Assembly (NCBI RefSeq): GCF_040096055.1
Contig: NZ_JBBMFK010000010.1
Location: 1 to 64,000, forward strand
DNA length: 64,000 nt
Origin: Pseudoflavonifractor intestinihominis
Lineage (GTDB): Bacteria > Bacillota > Clostridia > Oscillospirales > Oscillospiraceae
Reading direction: 5' to 3'
Shown here: positions 1-7,769 of the stretch, in pieces
Numbering within the stretch: position 1 is the stretch's first letter
How the letters are laid out: every line of letters begins with the position of its first letter
The notes under the pieces: model-generated
Database searches by the model: none
Seen by the model: only the letters and a program-made list of their open reading frames with translations
What the model was told of the DNA's origin: nothing
Program-made: the position numbers and the translations under genes

Positions 1-124
1 TGGGAGAGGAGCCGGTGGCCAGGCCCAGCACGCACTCCGGCTTCAGGATCACCTGGGCCGCGATGATCCGCGCCGCCTTCTCGCTCATCTCTTCATAGTT
101 TTCCGCTGCATAGATCCGAATCAT
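1..124 (-). CDS. nagB: Glucosamine-6-phosphate deaminase (N-terminal 41 codons, cut by window edge)
   Basis: Converts glucosamine-6-phosphate to fructose-6-phosphate and ammonia in the cytoplasm. Only the first 41 codons are in the window. The visible stretch MIRIYAAENYEEMSEKAA followed by VLGLATGSSP is the typical NagB amino terminus, the latter being the phosphate-binding loop of the NagB/RpiA/SoL fold. It lies 34 bp downstream of a HAD phosphatase gene on the same strand, and next to MurNAc genes whose end product GlcNAc-6-P needs deacetylation and deamination. No nagA is visible; it may lie beyond the left edge. Family assignment is fairly safe, but the catalytic part is not seen. Confidence 0.85.
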   Translation of the reverse strand, partial: MIRIYAAENYEEMSEKAARIIAAQVILKPECVLGLATGSSP

Positions 125-158
125 GGCATATTTCTCCTTCTTCTGTTCTGTGGGCGGC

Positions 159-998
159 TCACGGTCCGCCCAGAATATAGCGCTCGATGGCCAGGGCGGC
201 GCCGTCCTCCCGGTTGGAGGCGGTCACCGCGTCCGCCGCGTCTTTGACCGCCTGGGCGGCGCTGCCCATGGCCACGCCCAGGCCGGCGGCTTTCAGCATG
301 GTGATGTCGTTGCCGCTGTCGCCGATGGCCATGGTGCAGGCCGGATCAACGCCCAAAATCCGGCAGGCGGCCAGCATGCCGTTGGCCTTGGTGGCCTGGC
401 TGTGGGTGATCTCCAGGCTGTGGGGGCCGGACCAGGCAAAGGAGACCGGAGCGGCCTCCAGCGCCCGCTCCACCTCCGCCCCCAGCTCCGTGGGGACGTA
501 GGGCAGATTCACCTTGTCCAGGTCCAGCCCGGGCCGGTCCAGCACCTCCTCCAGGGTGGGCACAGTCCGCCCCCTGGCCGGCAGAATATTGTTCAGATGG
601 AAATAGAGGCTGTCCTCATGGGCCCGCTGCATGTCCCAGCTCTCCTGGGTGAGATAGAGCAGGCCGCTGGCGGACAGCTCCACCGGCAGGCCCAGGCTCC
701 GGGCCAGCGCCAGCACCTGCCGGGCGGCGTCCGGCTCCATGTAGCGGGCCTCCAGCAGCTCCCCGGTGGGGAGGCGGCGGACCTCGCTGCCGTTGCACAG
801 GACACACAGGTCCTCCCACTCCGCGCCGGTGCGCACTGCCGGGGGCAGCATGGCGTACTGCCGCCCTGTGGCGGGCACGATGGCCACGCCCTTCCGGGCC
901 GCCGCCGACAGCGCGGCGTACAGCCGGGGGGTAAAGGTCTTATGGTCGTCCAGAAGGGCGGTCCCGTCCAGATCCATGGCAAGCAGGGAAATCTCCAT
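159..998 (-). CDS. Cof-type HAD-IIB family phosphatase
   Basis: Predicted cytoplasmic sugar-phosphate phosphatase of 279 residues, the usual size for the Cof/YidA family. Motif I is DLDGT near residues 9-13, with the two aspartates serving as nucleophile and acid/base. Motif II/III regions follow, and motif IV is GDSGNDITML near residue 222. The cap domain between motifs II and III is of the IIB type. The start is supported by GAGAGGTG upstream. It is followed by nagB 34 bp downstream, so the two are probably cotranscribed. The real substrate cannot be told from sequence; a role in amino-sugar phosphate housekeeping is inference from context. Confidence 0.88.
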   Translation of the reverse strand: MEISLLAMDLDGTALLDDHKTFTPRLYAALSAAARKGVAIVPATGRQYAMLPPAVRTGAEWEDLCVLCNGSEVRRLPTGELLEARYMEPDAARQVLALARSLGLPVELSASGLLYLTQESWDMQRAHEDSLYFHLNNILPARGRTVPTLEEVLDRPGLDLDKVNLPYVPTELGAEVERALEAAPVSFAWSGPHSLEITHSQATKANGMLAACRILGVDPACTMAIGDSGNDITMLKAAGLGVAMGSAAQAVKDAADAVTASNREDGAALAIERYILGGP

Positions 999-1067
999 CT
1001 CGAGGGCACCTCTCTATAAATAATAGTATGCGGGCCGCTCCCGTCTGCCGGGACGGCCTCCCGGCAC

Positions 1068-1096
1068 AGCATACCACCTCTCCCGTTCCGCCGCAA
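1068..1096 (-). promoter_or_regulatory. Possible promoter for the HAD-nagB unit
   Basis: Read on the minus strand, TTGCGG (1091-1096), a 17-bp spacer and TATGCT (1068-1073) resemble a sigma-A promoter about 70 bp before the HAD start. It lies downstream of a strong hairpin after murP, so HAD-nagB may have its own transcription start. Weak -35, so tentative. Confidence 0.3.
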
Positions 1097-1113
1097 CCGG
1101 CAGCAGGCGCAAA

Positions 1114-1149
1114 GCAGGCCGCGGGCCCCGGAGGGGGCCCGCGGCCTGC
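1114..1149 (-). terminator. Strong hairpin after murP
   Basis: A perfect 16-bp GC-rich stem (1114-1129 with 1134-1149) with a 4-base loop. On the minus strand it is followed only by TTTGC, so it is a poor classical U-tract terminator but a strong transcript 3'-end structure between murP and the HAD gene. Confidence 0.55.
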
Positions 1150-1227
1150 TGCTGTCTGGGGAAATGCTCCGTCCCGGGTCAGAATGGACGCGTGTCAAAG
1201 AGGGGTAGGGTCAGAGCGCGCACAGCC

Positions 1228-2685
1228 TTAGGCCGCGGCCACTTCCTGCTCCTTGATGCCGAACCAGGTGAAGATGAAGCCCATGATGTAGCTGATCACC
1301 AGGCCGATAAGGAAGTAGATGATGGACAGGATGGCGCCGTTGGGGCCGGCGGTCATGACGAAGATGCCCAGCAGGCCGGAGGGGCCCCAGGTGGTGGCGG
1401 CCACCTGCATCAGCATGACGAAGGCTCCGCCGAAGCCGGCGCCCAGGCCGGCGGTGAAGAAGGGCTTGCCCATGGGGAGGGTGACGCCGTAGATGAGGGG
1501 CTCACCCACGCCCAGGATACCGGCGGGCAGAGCGCCGCCGATGACCTGGCGCAGACGGTGGTTGCCGGTGCGCTTGGCCTTGATGGACAGGGCGATGGCG
1601 GCGCCCACCTGGCCGGCGCCGGCCATGGCCAGGGCGGGGTACAGGGTGACGTAGCCGAAGGCCTCAAGCTGGACGGTATACAGGGCCACCAGGCCGTGGT
1701 GCATACCCATGGCCACCATGGGCAGGAACAGGGCGGCGCCCAGATAGCCGGCCACCATGCGGACCACGGGGTTGGTGCTCATAGCCACCAGCTCAACCAG
1801 CTTGCACAGGCCGGTGGAGATCAGGCCGGTGACAGGCATGACGATGAAGATGTAGGGGATCAGGGTGATGATGAGGGTCAGGATGGGGGTGAAGCAGATG
1901 TCCACGGCGTCGGGCATCTTGCTGCGGATGGCCTTCTCGATCTTGCACATGAACCACACGCCGATGACAACGGCCAGCACGCCGCCGCGGCCGGCGCGGA
2001 GGATGGCGTCAAGGGGCTGGGCCTCGTTGTACAGGCCCACGATCTTGGAGATGGCGTCAATGTTGCCCAGGGTGGTGATCATACCCACCATGCCGCCCAG
2101 GATGGGGGTGCCGCCGAACTTCTCGGCAGCCCGGTAGCCGGCCCAGGCGGTGATGTAGGTCATGAAGGCGGTGTTGATAAGGCTGAGCAGGTTGTAGATG
2201 ATGTTCCAGACCGCGTTCTCGGTATAGTTGGGGATGGCCTGGGCCAGCAGGGTGGCCAGACCGGAGCAGATACCGGCGGCGATGACGCCGGGGATCAGGG
2301 GCACGAAGATCTCGCCGAAGGTCTTGAGCATGGCCTTGACCTTGCTCTCCTTCTGAGCGCCCTTGATGGCGGCCTTGTTGGCCTTCCAGTCGCTGCTGGC
2401 GGACACGCCGGTGTCGGCGCCCTCAGCGGAGACGGGGATGCCCATGTCCTTGTAGATGTCGGCCACCTTGCGGCACTTGCCGGGGCCAACAACGACCTCC
2501 ACATAGCCGGGGTTGTCGTGGACCAGACCCAGAACGCCCTCCACGTTCTTCAGCGCGGCGTCCTGAATGGCGCCGTCATCCTTGACATGGATGCGGACGC
2601 GGGTCATGCAGTTGGTGGCGCTGTTCACGTTGCCGCGACCGCCGACCAGCTCCAGGATCTTGCTGGAAAGTTCCTGATTTGTCAT
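1228..2685 (-). CDS. murP: PTS EIIBC component, MurNAc-type
   Basis: Membrane permease that imports a sugar and phosphorylates it. 485 residues. The N-terminal IIB domain (about 1-80) carries the phosphorylated cysteine Cys26 in NCMTRVRIHV. The IIC domain has about ten hydrophobic segments from residue 110 on and the motif GEPLIYGV typical of glucose/sucrose/MurNAc-class IIC. No IIA domain is fused, matching MurP, which borrows a glucose-type IIA; such a IIA gene lies at 4197-4733. The gene sits directly downstream of murQ, which fixes the likely substrate as N-acetylmuramic acid. GGAGAGGTG precedes the ATG. Sucrose or trehalose class is the alternative on sequence alone. Confidence 0.88.
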   Translation of the reverse strand: MTNQELSSKILELVGGRGNVNSATNCMTRVRIHVKDDGAIQDAALKNVEGVLGLVHDNPGYVEVVVGPGKCRKVADIYKDMGIPVSAEGADTGVSASSDWKANKAAIKGAQKESKVKAMLKTFGEIFVPLIPGVIAAGICSGLATLLAQAIPNYTENAVWNIIYNLLSLINTAFMTYITAWAGYRAAEKFGGTPILGGMVGMITTLGNIDAISKIVGLYNEAQPLDAILRAGRGGVLAVVIGVWFMCKIEKAIRSKMPDAVDICFTPILTLIITLIPYIFIVMPVTGLISTGLCKLVELVAMSTNPVVRMVAGYLGAALFLPMVAMGMHHGLVALYTVQLEAFGYVTLYPALAMAGAGQVGAAIALSIKAKRTGNHRLRQVIGGALPAGILGVGEPLIYGVTLPMGKPFFTAGLGAGFGGAFVMLMQVAATTWGPSGLLGIFVMTAGPNGAILSIIYFLIGLVISYIMGFIFTWFGIKEQEVAAA

Positions 2686-2794
2686 GTTACACCTCTCCTT
2701 TTTCTATTGGGGTACACACAATCGTTCCGCAGGGCGGAACGCAAAAACAGCCCCCAGGCTGTTCTCGCCATAAGTATCCGACCGGCTTGCGGCC

Positions 2795-3691
2795 TTACTG
2801 GATGGCCTCGCGGACATGGCCTCTGGCCTTGTCCAGACGGGCCTTGGCCTCTTCTGCGTCGCAGTTGGCCAGGATCATGGTGATGGCGGTCTTTACGCTG
2901 CCGCCTGCCGCCGCGATGGTGGCCTTGGCGGTGTCACGGTCCACACCGGTGGCCTCCATGACAATCTTCTCGGCCCGGACGTGGAGCTTCTCGTTGGTCT
3001 GCATCACGTCCACCATCAGGTTCTGATAGGCCTTGCCCACACCCACCATGGTGGCGGTGGAGATCATGTTGAGGATCAGCTTCTGAGCGGTGCCGGCCTT
3101 GAGGCGGGTGGAACCGGTGAGGACCTCGGGGCCAACCACCACCTCGATGGCCAGGTCGGCCGCCTGGCCCACGGCGGAGCCGGCGTTGCAGGAGATGGCC
3201 ACGGTGCGGCAGCCCAGCTCACGGGCATAGTCCAGGCCGCCCAGCACGTAGGGGGTGCGGCCGCTGGCGGCGATACCCACCACCAGGTCGTCCTTGGTCA
3301 GATTGTTGTCCTTCAGGTCGTCGCGGCCCAGCTCCCGGCTGTCCTCGGCGCCCTCAACCGCCTTGATGAAGGCCTTCTCGCCGCCGGCGATGAGACCCAC
3401 CACCAGGTCAGGAGACACGCCGAAGGTGGGGGGGCACTCGGCGGCATCCAGCACGCCCAGGCGGCCGCTGGTGCCGGCGCCCATATAAAACAGCCGTCCG
3501 CCCTTCTCCAGGGAGTCAATGGCCCACTCCACTGCCTTGGCAATGTTGGGCAGCAGCGGCTCGATGGCCTGGGGAACTCTGGCGTCCTCCCGGTTCATGG
3601 CCGTCACAACCTCCAGAGGGGTCATGGTGTCCAGATTCATGGTGGCCTGATTACGGGTCTCCGTGGTCATTGCGTCCAGATTCAAATTCAA
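2795..3691 (-). CDS. murQ: N-acetylmuramic acid 6-phosphate etherase
   Basis: Cleaves the lactyl ether of MurNAc-6-phosphate to give GlcNAc-6-phosphate and D-lactate in the cytoplasm. The protein has the SIS fold with GAGTSGRLGVLDAAECPPTF near residues 60-79 and the glutamate-rich GGEKAFIKAVEGAEDS segment, both hallmarks of MurQ, and an ASGRTPYVLG second SIS motif. I chose the TTG at 3691 because AAGGAG stands 8 bases before it; this gives 298 residues, the usual MurQ length, while an open frame reaching to 3817 has no such site. It leads the minus-strand arm of the MurNAc locus, with murP following after about 110 bp. Confidence 0.92.
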   Translation of the reverse strand: MNLNLDAMTTETRNQATMNLDTMTPLEVVTAMNREDARVPQAIEPLLPNIAKAVEWAIDSLEKGGRLFYMGAGTSGRLGVLDAAECPPTFGVSPDLVVGLIAGGEKAFIKAVEGAEDSRELGRDDLKDNNLTKDDLVVGIAASGRTPYVLGGLDYARELGCRTVAISCNAGSAVGQAADLAIEVVVGPEVLTGSTRLKAGTAQKLILNMISTATMVGVGKAYQNLMVDVMQTNEKLHVRAEKIVMEATGVDRDTAKATIAAAGGSVKTAITMILANCDAEEAKARLDKARGHVREAIQ

Positions 3692-3815
3692 TGCCCATTC
3701 TCCTTCCGCGCCTGAGTGGAGCCGATGGTGCGTTCCGCTCCATCCTCCCCAGCCCGTCCGAAAGCCGGGAGGAAAAATCATAATCGCTGCAAGCAACAGC
3801 CTTCGCTGTACATTC

Positions 3816-3844
3816 ATCCTAATAAATCCTGCATTTCATGTCAA
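3816..3844 (-). promoter_or_regulatory. Promoter of murQ
   Basis: Minus strand TTGACA (3839-3844), 17-bp spacer, TAGGAT (3816-3821). Transcription would begin about 115 bases before the murQ TTG. It forms half of the divergent 505-bp control region between murQ and the PTS genes. Confidence 0.6.
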
Positions 3845-3913
3845 TTATTTGAGCAGTTTATGGCACATTGTTTCGTCAAGTGGCTCCTTTTTCTCCCATT
3901 CCAGCATTTTGAT

Positions 3914-4004
3914 GAAACTTTCCAAGCTGGGAAGATTTGAATTGTCTGATATGCACATATGTTTCAAAGAAAGTTTTACTTTTTCCCTTGACAGGCGAAA
4001 CTTT
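3914..4004. promoter_or_regulatory. Repeated GAAACTTT elements, candidate MurR operators
   Basis: GAAACTTT occurs at 3914-3921 and 3997-4004, and a close inverted copy (GAAAGTTTT) around 3969-3977. The right-hand copy lies inside the spacer of the forward PTS promoter. RpiR/MurR-type regulators bind short A/T-rich inverted repeats, and the regulator gene is in the same locus, so these are candidate operators. The remaining sequence of the 505-bp gap (3692-4196) shows no gene. Confidence 0.4.
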
Positions 4005-4016
4005 AGTTGCTATACT
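3988..4016 (+). promoter_or_regulatory. Promoter of the EIIA-HPr-EI-MurR operon
   Basis: TTGACA (3988-3993), 17-bp spacer, TATACT (4011-4016), a near-perfect sigma-A promoter. The leader to the EIIA start is about 175 bases. A GAAACTTT element lies in the spacer. Confidence 0.75.
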
Positions 4017-4196
4017 GTGCTCGCAAGCAAAAGTTGAATACACAGCCGCCTGAGTTTTGTGCGTTCTGACGTCCGATCTGGAAAGTCCTCTGTGCCGGGG
4101 CATTGTCCCTGGAACGAGTGCTCTCCGGAAGGACGTCTTTTATTTTTTTACGCAGCACAGTCATTGCAGAAGCTTGAAAGGAGCGAGCATTTTACC

Positions 4197-4733
4197 ATGT
4201 CTGAGAAAAAAGGATTTGCCTCCTGGCTCTTTGGAAAGAAGAAGGGTGCCGAAGAGGCCCCCGCCGAGGAGCCCGGTGTGGAGCGCCTAGGCAGCCCCCT
4301 GGCCGGAAAGCTCATCGGGATTGAGCAGGTGTCCGACCAGGTCTTTGCCGATAAGATTCTGGGCGACGGCGTGGCCGTGATCCCCGCTGACGGCAAGGTG
4401 TACGCCCCTGCCGACGGCACGGTGGAGAACCTGCTGGAGAGCCATCACGCCGTGTGTCTCCTCACCCCCGGCGGCGCCGAGCTGCTGATCCACGTGGGCA
4501 AGGACACCGTGGCCCTGGGCGGCAAGCATTTTGCCGCCCACGTGAAGGAGGGCGACAAGGTCAAGCGGGGTCAGCTGCTGCTGTCCTTTGAGCGGGACGC
4601 CCTGCTGGCCCAGGGCTTCGACCTGGCCACCCCCGTGGTGGTGAGCAACGGCGACGAGTTCGTCATGGAGAAGGCGGAGGGCGGCGAGGTCCGTCCCGGC
4701 GACACCATCATCACCCTGACCAAGCGGGCCTGA
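4197..4733 (+). CDS. crr: PTS glucose-type EIIA component
   Basis: Cytoplasmic phosphocarrier of 178 residues that passes phosphate from HPr to a IIB domain. The EIIA-Glc fold is visible: SPLAGKLIGIEQVSDQVFADKILGDGVAVIP, then YAPADGTV, and the active-site histidine in ELLIHVGKDTVAL near residue 102. The roughly 30 N-terminal residues are charged and poorly conserved. MurP in this locus lacks a IIA, so this is its likely partner. First gene of a tight forward operon with ptsH and ptsI. The ribosome site GAAAGGAG is about 13 bases from the ATG, a little far. Confidence 0.9.
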   Translation: MSEKKGFASWLFGKKKGAEEAPAEEPGVERLGSPLAGKLIGIEQVSDQVFADKILGDGVAVIPADGKVYAPADGTVENLLESHHAVCLLTPGGAELLIHVGKDTVALGGKHFAAHVKEGDKVKRGQLLLSFERDALLAQGFDLATPVVVSNGDEFVMEKAEGGEVRPGDTIITLTKRA

Positions 4734-4769
4734 CCCACATCTATATAATATAAAAAGAGGTATTCTGAT

Positions 4770-5027
4770 ATGATTCAGTTCCAGTACACCATTACCGATC
4801 CCAATGGTCTCCACGCCCGTCCCGCCGGCCTGCTGGTGAAGGAGGCCCAGAAGTTCTCCAGCACCGTGAAGCTGACCCGCGGCGAGAAGAGCGCCGACCT
4901 GAAGCGGCTCTTCGCCATCATGGGCATGGGCGTCAAGTGCGGCGAGACCGTGGAGGTGGCCGTGGACGGCGCCGATGAGGCTGAGGCCGCCCAGACCCTG
5001 GAGAAGTTCTTCCAGGAGAACTTTTAA
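4770..5027 (+). CDS. ptsH: HPr phosphocarrier lacking the regulatory serine
   Basis: 85-residue PTS phosphocarrier that moves phosphate from EI to EIIA through His15, seen in NGLHARPAG. In Firmicutes HPr the regulatory Ser46 normally lies in KSIMGVMSLG; here the same place reads LKRLFAIMGMGV, so residue 46 is arginine. HPr kinase could not phosphorylate this protein at that site, and it should not act as the CcpA co-repressor (inference from the family). The gene lies between crr and ptsI in an operon dedicated to MurNAc uptake. Two HPr-fold proteins with the opposite pattern lie at 51373-52079. Confidence 0.92.
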   Translation: MIQFQYTITDPNGLHARPAGLLVKEAQKFSSTVKLTRGEKSADLKRLFAIMGMGVKCGETVEVAVDGADEAEAAQTLEKFFQENF

Positions 5028-5041
5028 AGGAGGCGCTTGTC

Positions 5042-6661
5042 ATGACGGTACTGCACGGTGAAGGTGTGTCCCGGGGCGTGGCCTCGGGCAATCTGCGCTT
5101 CCTCCGTCGGGACGCCCAGGCACAGCCCCGCCGGGAAGTGGCCGACCCGGAGGCAGAGGTGGCCCGGTTTGACAAGGCGCGGGGCGAGGCCGTGGTCCAG
5201 CTGGCCAAGCTCTACGTGGACACCAAGGCCAAACTGGGCGAGGAGAAGTCCCTGCTCTTCCAGATCCACCAGATGATGCTGGAGGACCTGGACTACCGGG
5301 ACTCTGTCACCGGGATGATCCGGAGCGAGCACGTCAACGCGGAGTATGCGGTGGACCAGACCGCCGCCCAGTTCTCCCAGATGTTCGCCCAGATGGACGA
5401 CGACTACATGAAGGAGCGGGCGGCAGACGTGCTGGACGTGTCCCGGCGGGTGATCCGCCTGCTCACCGGCCAGGAGGACGAGGCCCTGGGCGGGGACACC
5501 CCCTGCATCATCGCCGCCGACGACCTGGTGCCCAGCGAGACCGCCCGGCTGGACCGGAGCAAGGTGCTGGGCTTTATCACCGCCCGGGGGTCCTCCAACT
5601 CCCACACCGCCATCTTTGCCCGCACCATGGGCATCCCGGCGGTGGTGGGTCTGGGGGACAGCCTGCTGGAGGAATTTGACGGCAAGCAGGTGTTTGTGGA
5701 CGGCGGCTCCGGCCAGGTGTACGTGGACCCGGACGCCCAGACCACCGCGGAGCTGGAGAACCGCCGGGACCAGGAGGCGGCCCACCGCCGCTATCTGGAC
5801 ACCTTCCGGGGCCGTGAGGCCGTGACCCCCGACGGACACAGGATTCTGGTGTGCGCCAACATCGGCGCGCCCAAGGATCTGGAGGCCGTCCTGGGCGCCG
5901 ACGCCGACGGCATCGGTCTGTTCCGCAGCGAGTTCCTCTACCTCGGTCGGGACAACTATCCCCCCGAGGAGGACCAGTACCAGGCCTACCGCCAGGTGCT
6001 GGAGGCCATGGACGGCCGCATGGTGGTCATCCGTACCCTGGACATCGGCGCCGACAAGCAGGCCGACTACTTCCAGCTGCCCAAGGAGGAGAACCCGGCC
6101 ATGGGCCTGCGGGCCATCCGCATCTGTCTGACCCGTCCCGAGGTGTTCCGCACCCAGCTGCGGGCCCTGTACCGGGCCTCCGCCCACGGAAAGCTGGGCA
6201 TCATGTTCCCCATGATCACCTCGGTCAGCGAGGTGAAGCGGATCAAGGAGATGTGCGCCCAGGTGCGCGCCGAGCTGAAGGCCGAGGGCGTGCCCTTTGA
6301 CGAGCACGCGGAGCTGGGTATCATGATCGAGACCCCCGCCGCCGCGGTCATCAGCGACCTGCTGGCCCGGGAGGTGGACTTCTTCAGCATCGGCACCAAC
6401 GACCTGACCCAGTACACCCTGGCCGTGGACCGGCAGAACGCCCAGGTGGAGCCCTTCTGCGACCGCCACCACGAAGCCCTGCTGCGTCTCATCCGCACCA
6501 CTGTGGAGAACGCCCACAAGGCGGGCATCTGGGCCGGTATCTGCGGCGAGCTGGCCGCCGACACCACCCTGACCGACTTCTTTATGGAGGTGGGCGTGGA
6601 CGAGCTGTCCATGACGCCCGGCGCCATTCTGGAGACCAAGGCCAAAATTCTGGACAGATAA
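5042..6661 (+). CDS. ptsI: PTS Enzyme I
   Basis: Phosphoenolpyruvate-protein phosphotransferase, 539 residues, starting PTS phosphorelay by autophosphorylation from PEP. The active histidine is His188 in ARGSSNSHTAIFAR, a slight variant of the usual GGRTSHTAI. The C-terminal PEP-binding TIM barrel contains GIGLFRSEFLYL, IRTLDIGADKQ, MGLRAIRICL, GIMIETPAA, FFSIGTNDLTQY and the catalytic-cysteine motif GICGELA. AAAGGAGG stands before the ATG, and the gene starts 14 bp after ptsH. Whether it is the only EI of the genome cannot be told here. Confidence 0.95.
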   Translation: MTVLHGEGVSRGVASGNLRFLRRDAQAQPRREVADPEAEVARFDKARGEAVVQLAKLYVDTKAKLGEEKSLLFQIHQMMLEDLDYRDSVTGMIRSEHVNAEYAVDQTAAQFSQMFAQMDDDYMKERAADVLDVSRRVIRLLTGQEDEALGGDTPCIIAADDLVPSETARLDRSKVLGFITARGSSNSHTAIFARTMGIPAVVGLGDSLLEEFDGKQVFVDGGSGQVYVDPDAQTTAELENRRDQEAAHRRYLDTFRGREAVTPDGHRILVCANIGAPKDLEAVLGADADGIGLFRSEFLYLGRDNYPPEEDQYQAYRQVLEAMDGRMVVIRTLDIGADKQADYFQLPKEENPAMGLRAIRICLTRPEVFRTQLRALYRASAHGKLGIMFPMITSVSEVKRIKEMCAQVRAELKAEGVPFDEHAELGIMIETPAAAVISDLLAREVDFFSIGTNDLTQYTLAVDRQNAQVEPFCDRHHEALLRLIRTTVENAHKAGIWAGICGELAADTTLTDFFMEVGVDELSMTPGAILETKAKILDR

Positions 6662-6699
6662 CCGTCACCCGCAAGAACCATCACAGGGAGGCAAACCTT

Positions 6700-7596
6700 A
6701 TGAAAAGCGCGCTGCTCAGACTCCGGGAGGCCAGAGATTCCCTCAGCGCCACCGAACGTTCCGTCGCCGATTATCTGCTCTCGCACCCTGAAGAGGCCAT
6801 GGAGCTGAGCATTCACGAGATGGCGGAGCGGACTTTTTCCTCTCCGTCCACCATGATCCGCATGTGCCACCGCATCGGCTTTGAAGGCTACAAGGAGTTT
6901 CGCCGTGCGGTGACCTACGAGATGGCCGTGCGCAAGCAGAGTGAGGAGGAGGAGCGGAAGGAGATCGCCCGCTCCGACAGTGTTGAGGATATCATCGAGA
7001 AGGTCACCTATAAGAACATCATCTCTCTGGAGGACACCAAGAACCTGCTGGACGCGGACACCCTGCGCCAGTGCGTGGAGCTGATCCGCAAGTGCCGCAC
7101 CGTGCTGCTGTTCGGCATGGGCGCGTCCCTCTGCGCCGCCCGGGACGCCTATCTCAAGTTCCTGCGGCTCAACAAGCCCTGCATCGTCAACGACGACTGG
7201 CACTCCCAGTTCCTCCAGGCCAGGAACTCCTCCAAAGACGACCTGGGCATCGTCATCTCCTACTCCGGAGAGACGGTGGAGATGGTGGAGTGCATGAAGG
7301 CCATGCGGGACAACCACACCCCCATCATCGCCATCACCCGCTGCGTCAGCTCGCCGGTGGCTGAGCTGGCCGACTACAAGCTCTACACCACCGCCAACGA
7401 GTCCACCTTCCGCAGCGGCGCCATGTCCTCCCGTATCTCCCAGCTCAACCTCATCGACATCCTGTACACCGCCTTCGCCAACAGCGAATACGAGTACAGC
7501 CTGGAGCAGCTCTCCCGGACCCATATCCGCAAGCCCAGCTCCATGCGCAAGCCTCTGCTGGATTCTCAGGGTGACCCGGATATTAACCGAAATTAA
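6700..7596 (+). CDS. murR: MurR/RpiR family transcriptional regulator
   Basis: 298-residue one-component regulator. The N-terminal HTH_6 domain (about 1-77) shows the RpiR pattern LSATERSVADYLLSHPEEA and FSSPSTMIRMCHRIGFEGYKEF. The C-terminal SIS sugar-phosphate-binding domain (about 120-265) contains LLFGMGASLCAARD and VISYSGETVEMVE. In E. coli and Bacillus the homologue senses MurNAc-6-phosphate and controls murQ/murP, which fits this locus. It follows ptsI by 38 bp and has AGGGAGG before its ATG. Autoregulation and control of the divergent murQ promoter are inferred. Confidence 0.88.
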   Translation: MKSALLRLREARDSLSATERSVADYLLSHPEEAMELSIHEMAERTFSSPSTMIRMCHRIGFEGYKEFRRAVTYEMAVRKQSEEEERKEIARSDSVEDIIEKVTYKNIISLEDTKNLLDADTLRQCVELIRKCRTVLLFGMGASLCAARDAYLKFLRLNKPCIVNDDWHSQFLQARNSSKDDLGIVISYSGETVEMVECMKAMRDNHTPIIAITRCVSSPVAELADYKLYTTANESTFRSGAMSSRISQLNLIDILYTAFANSEYEYSLEQLSRTHIRKPSSMRKPLLDSQGDPDINRN

Positions 7597-7687
7597 TGAA
7601 ACCCATCTGGTCATTTTTCATTTTTTCGGTTAAAATGACGTAAAACTGTCAACTTTAGAAATTTTGTACCATGATTCCTCCGATTCC

Positions 7688-7740
7688 TTGTTCACTTTTG
7701 TTCAGTGTGCTATGCTCTTATCAAATAAGCATACTGAACA
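7688..7740 (+). promoter_or_regulatory. Promoter and 5' hairpin of the SLH-amidase gene
   Basis: TTGTTC (7688-7693), 17-bp spacer, TATGCT (7711-7716). TTGTTCA also recurs at 7699, and an inverted copy CTGAACAA lies near 7734. The segment 7701-7738 can fold into a bulged hairpin (TTCAG, TATGC, TTAT pairing with ATAAGCATACTGAA) right at the expected start of transcription, which could be an operator or a transcript-stabilising 5' stem. There is no clear terminator after murR, so read-through is also possible. Confidence 0.5.
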
Positions 7741-7769
7741 AGTGTGCATGGATGAGGAGGAATTTTTTT

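Noticed and set aside
1192..2883. Long plus-strand open frame across murP
   Set aside because: Shadow of murP; the translated sequence is a Gly/His/Asp-rich pattern without family motifs.
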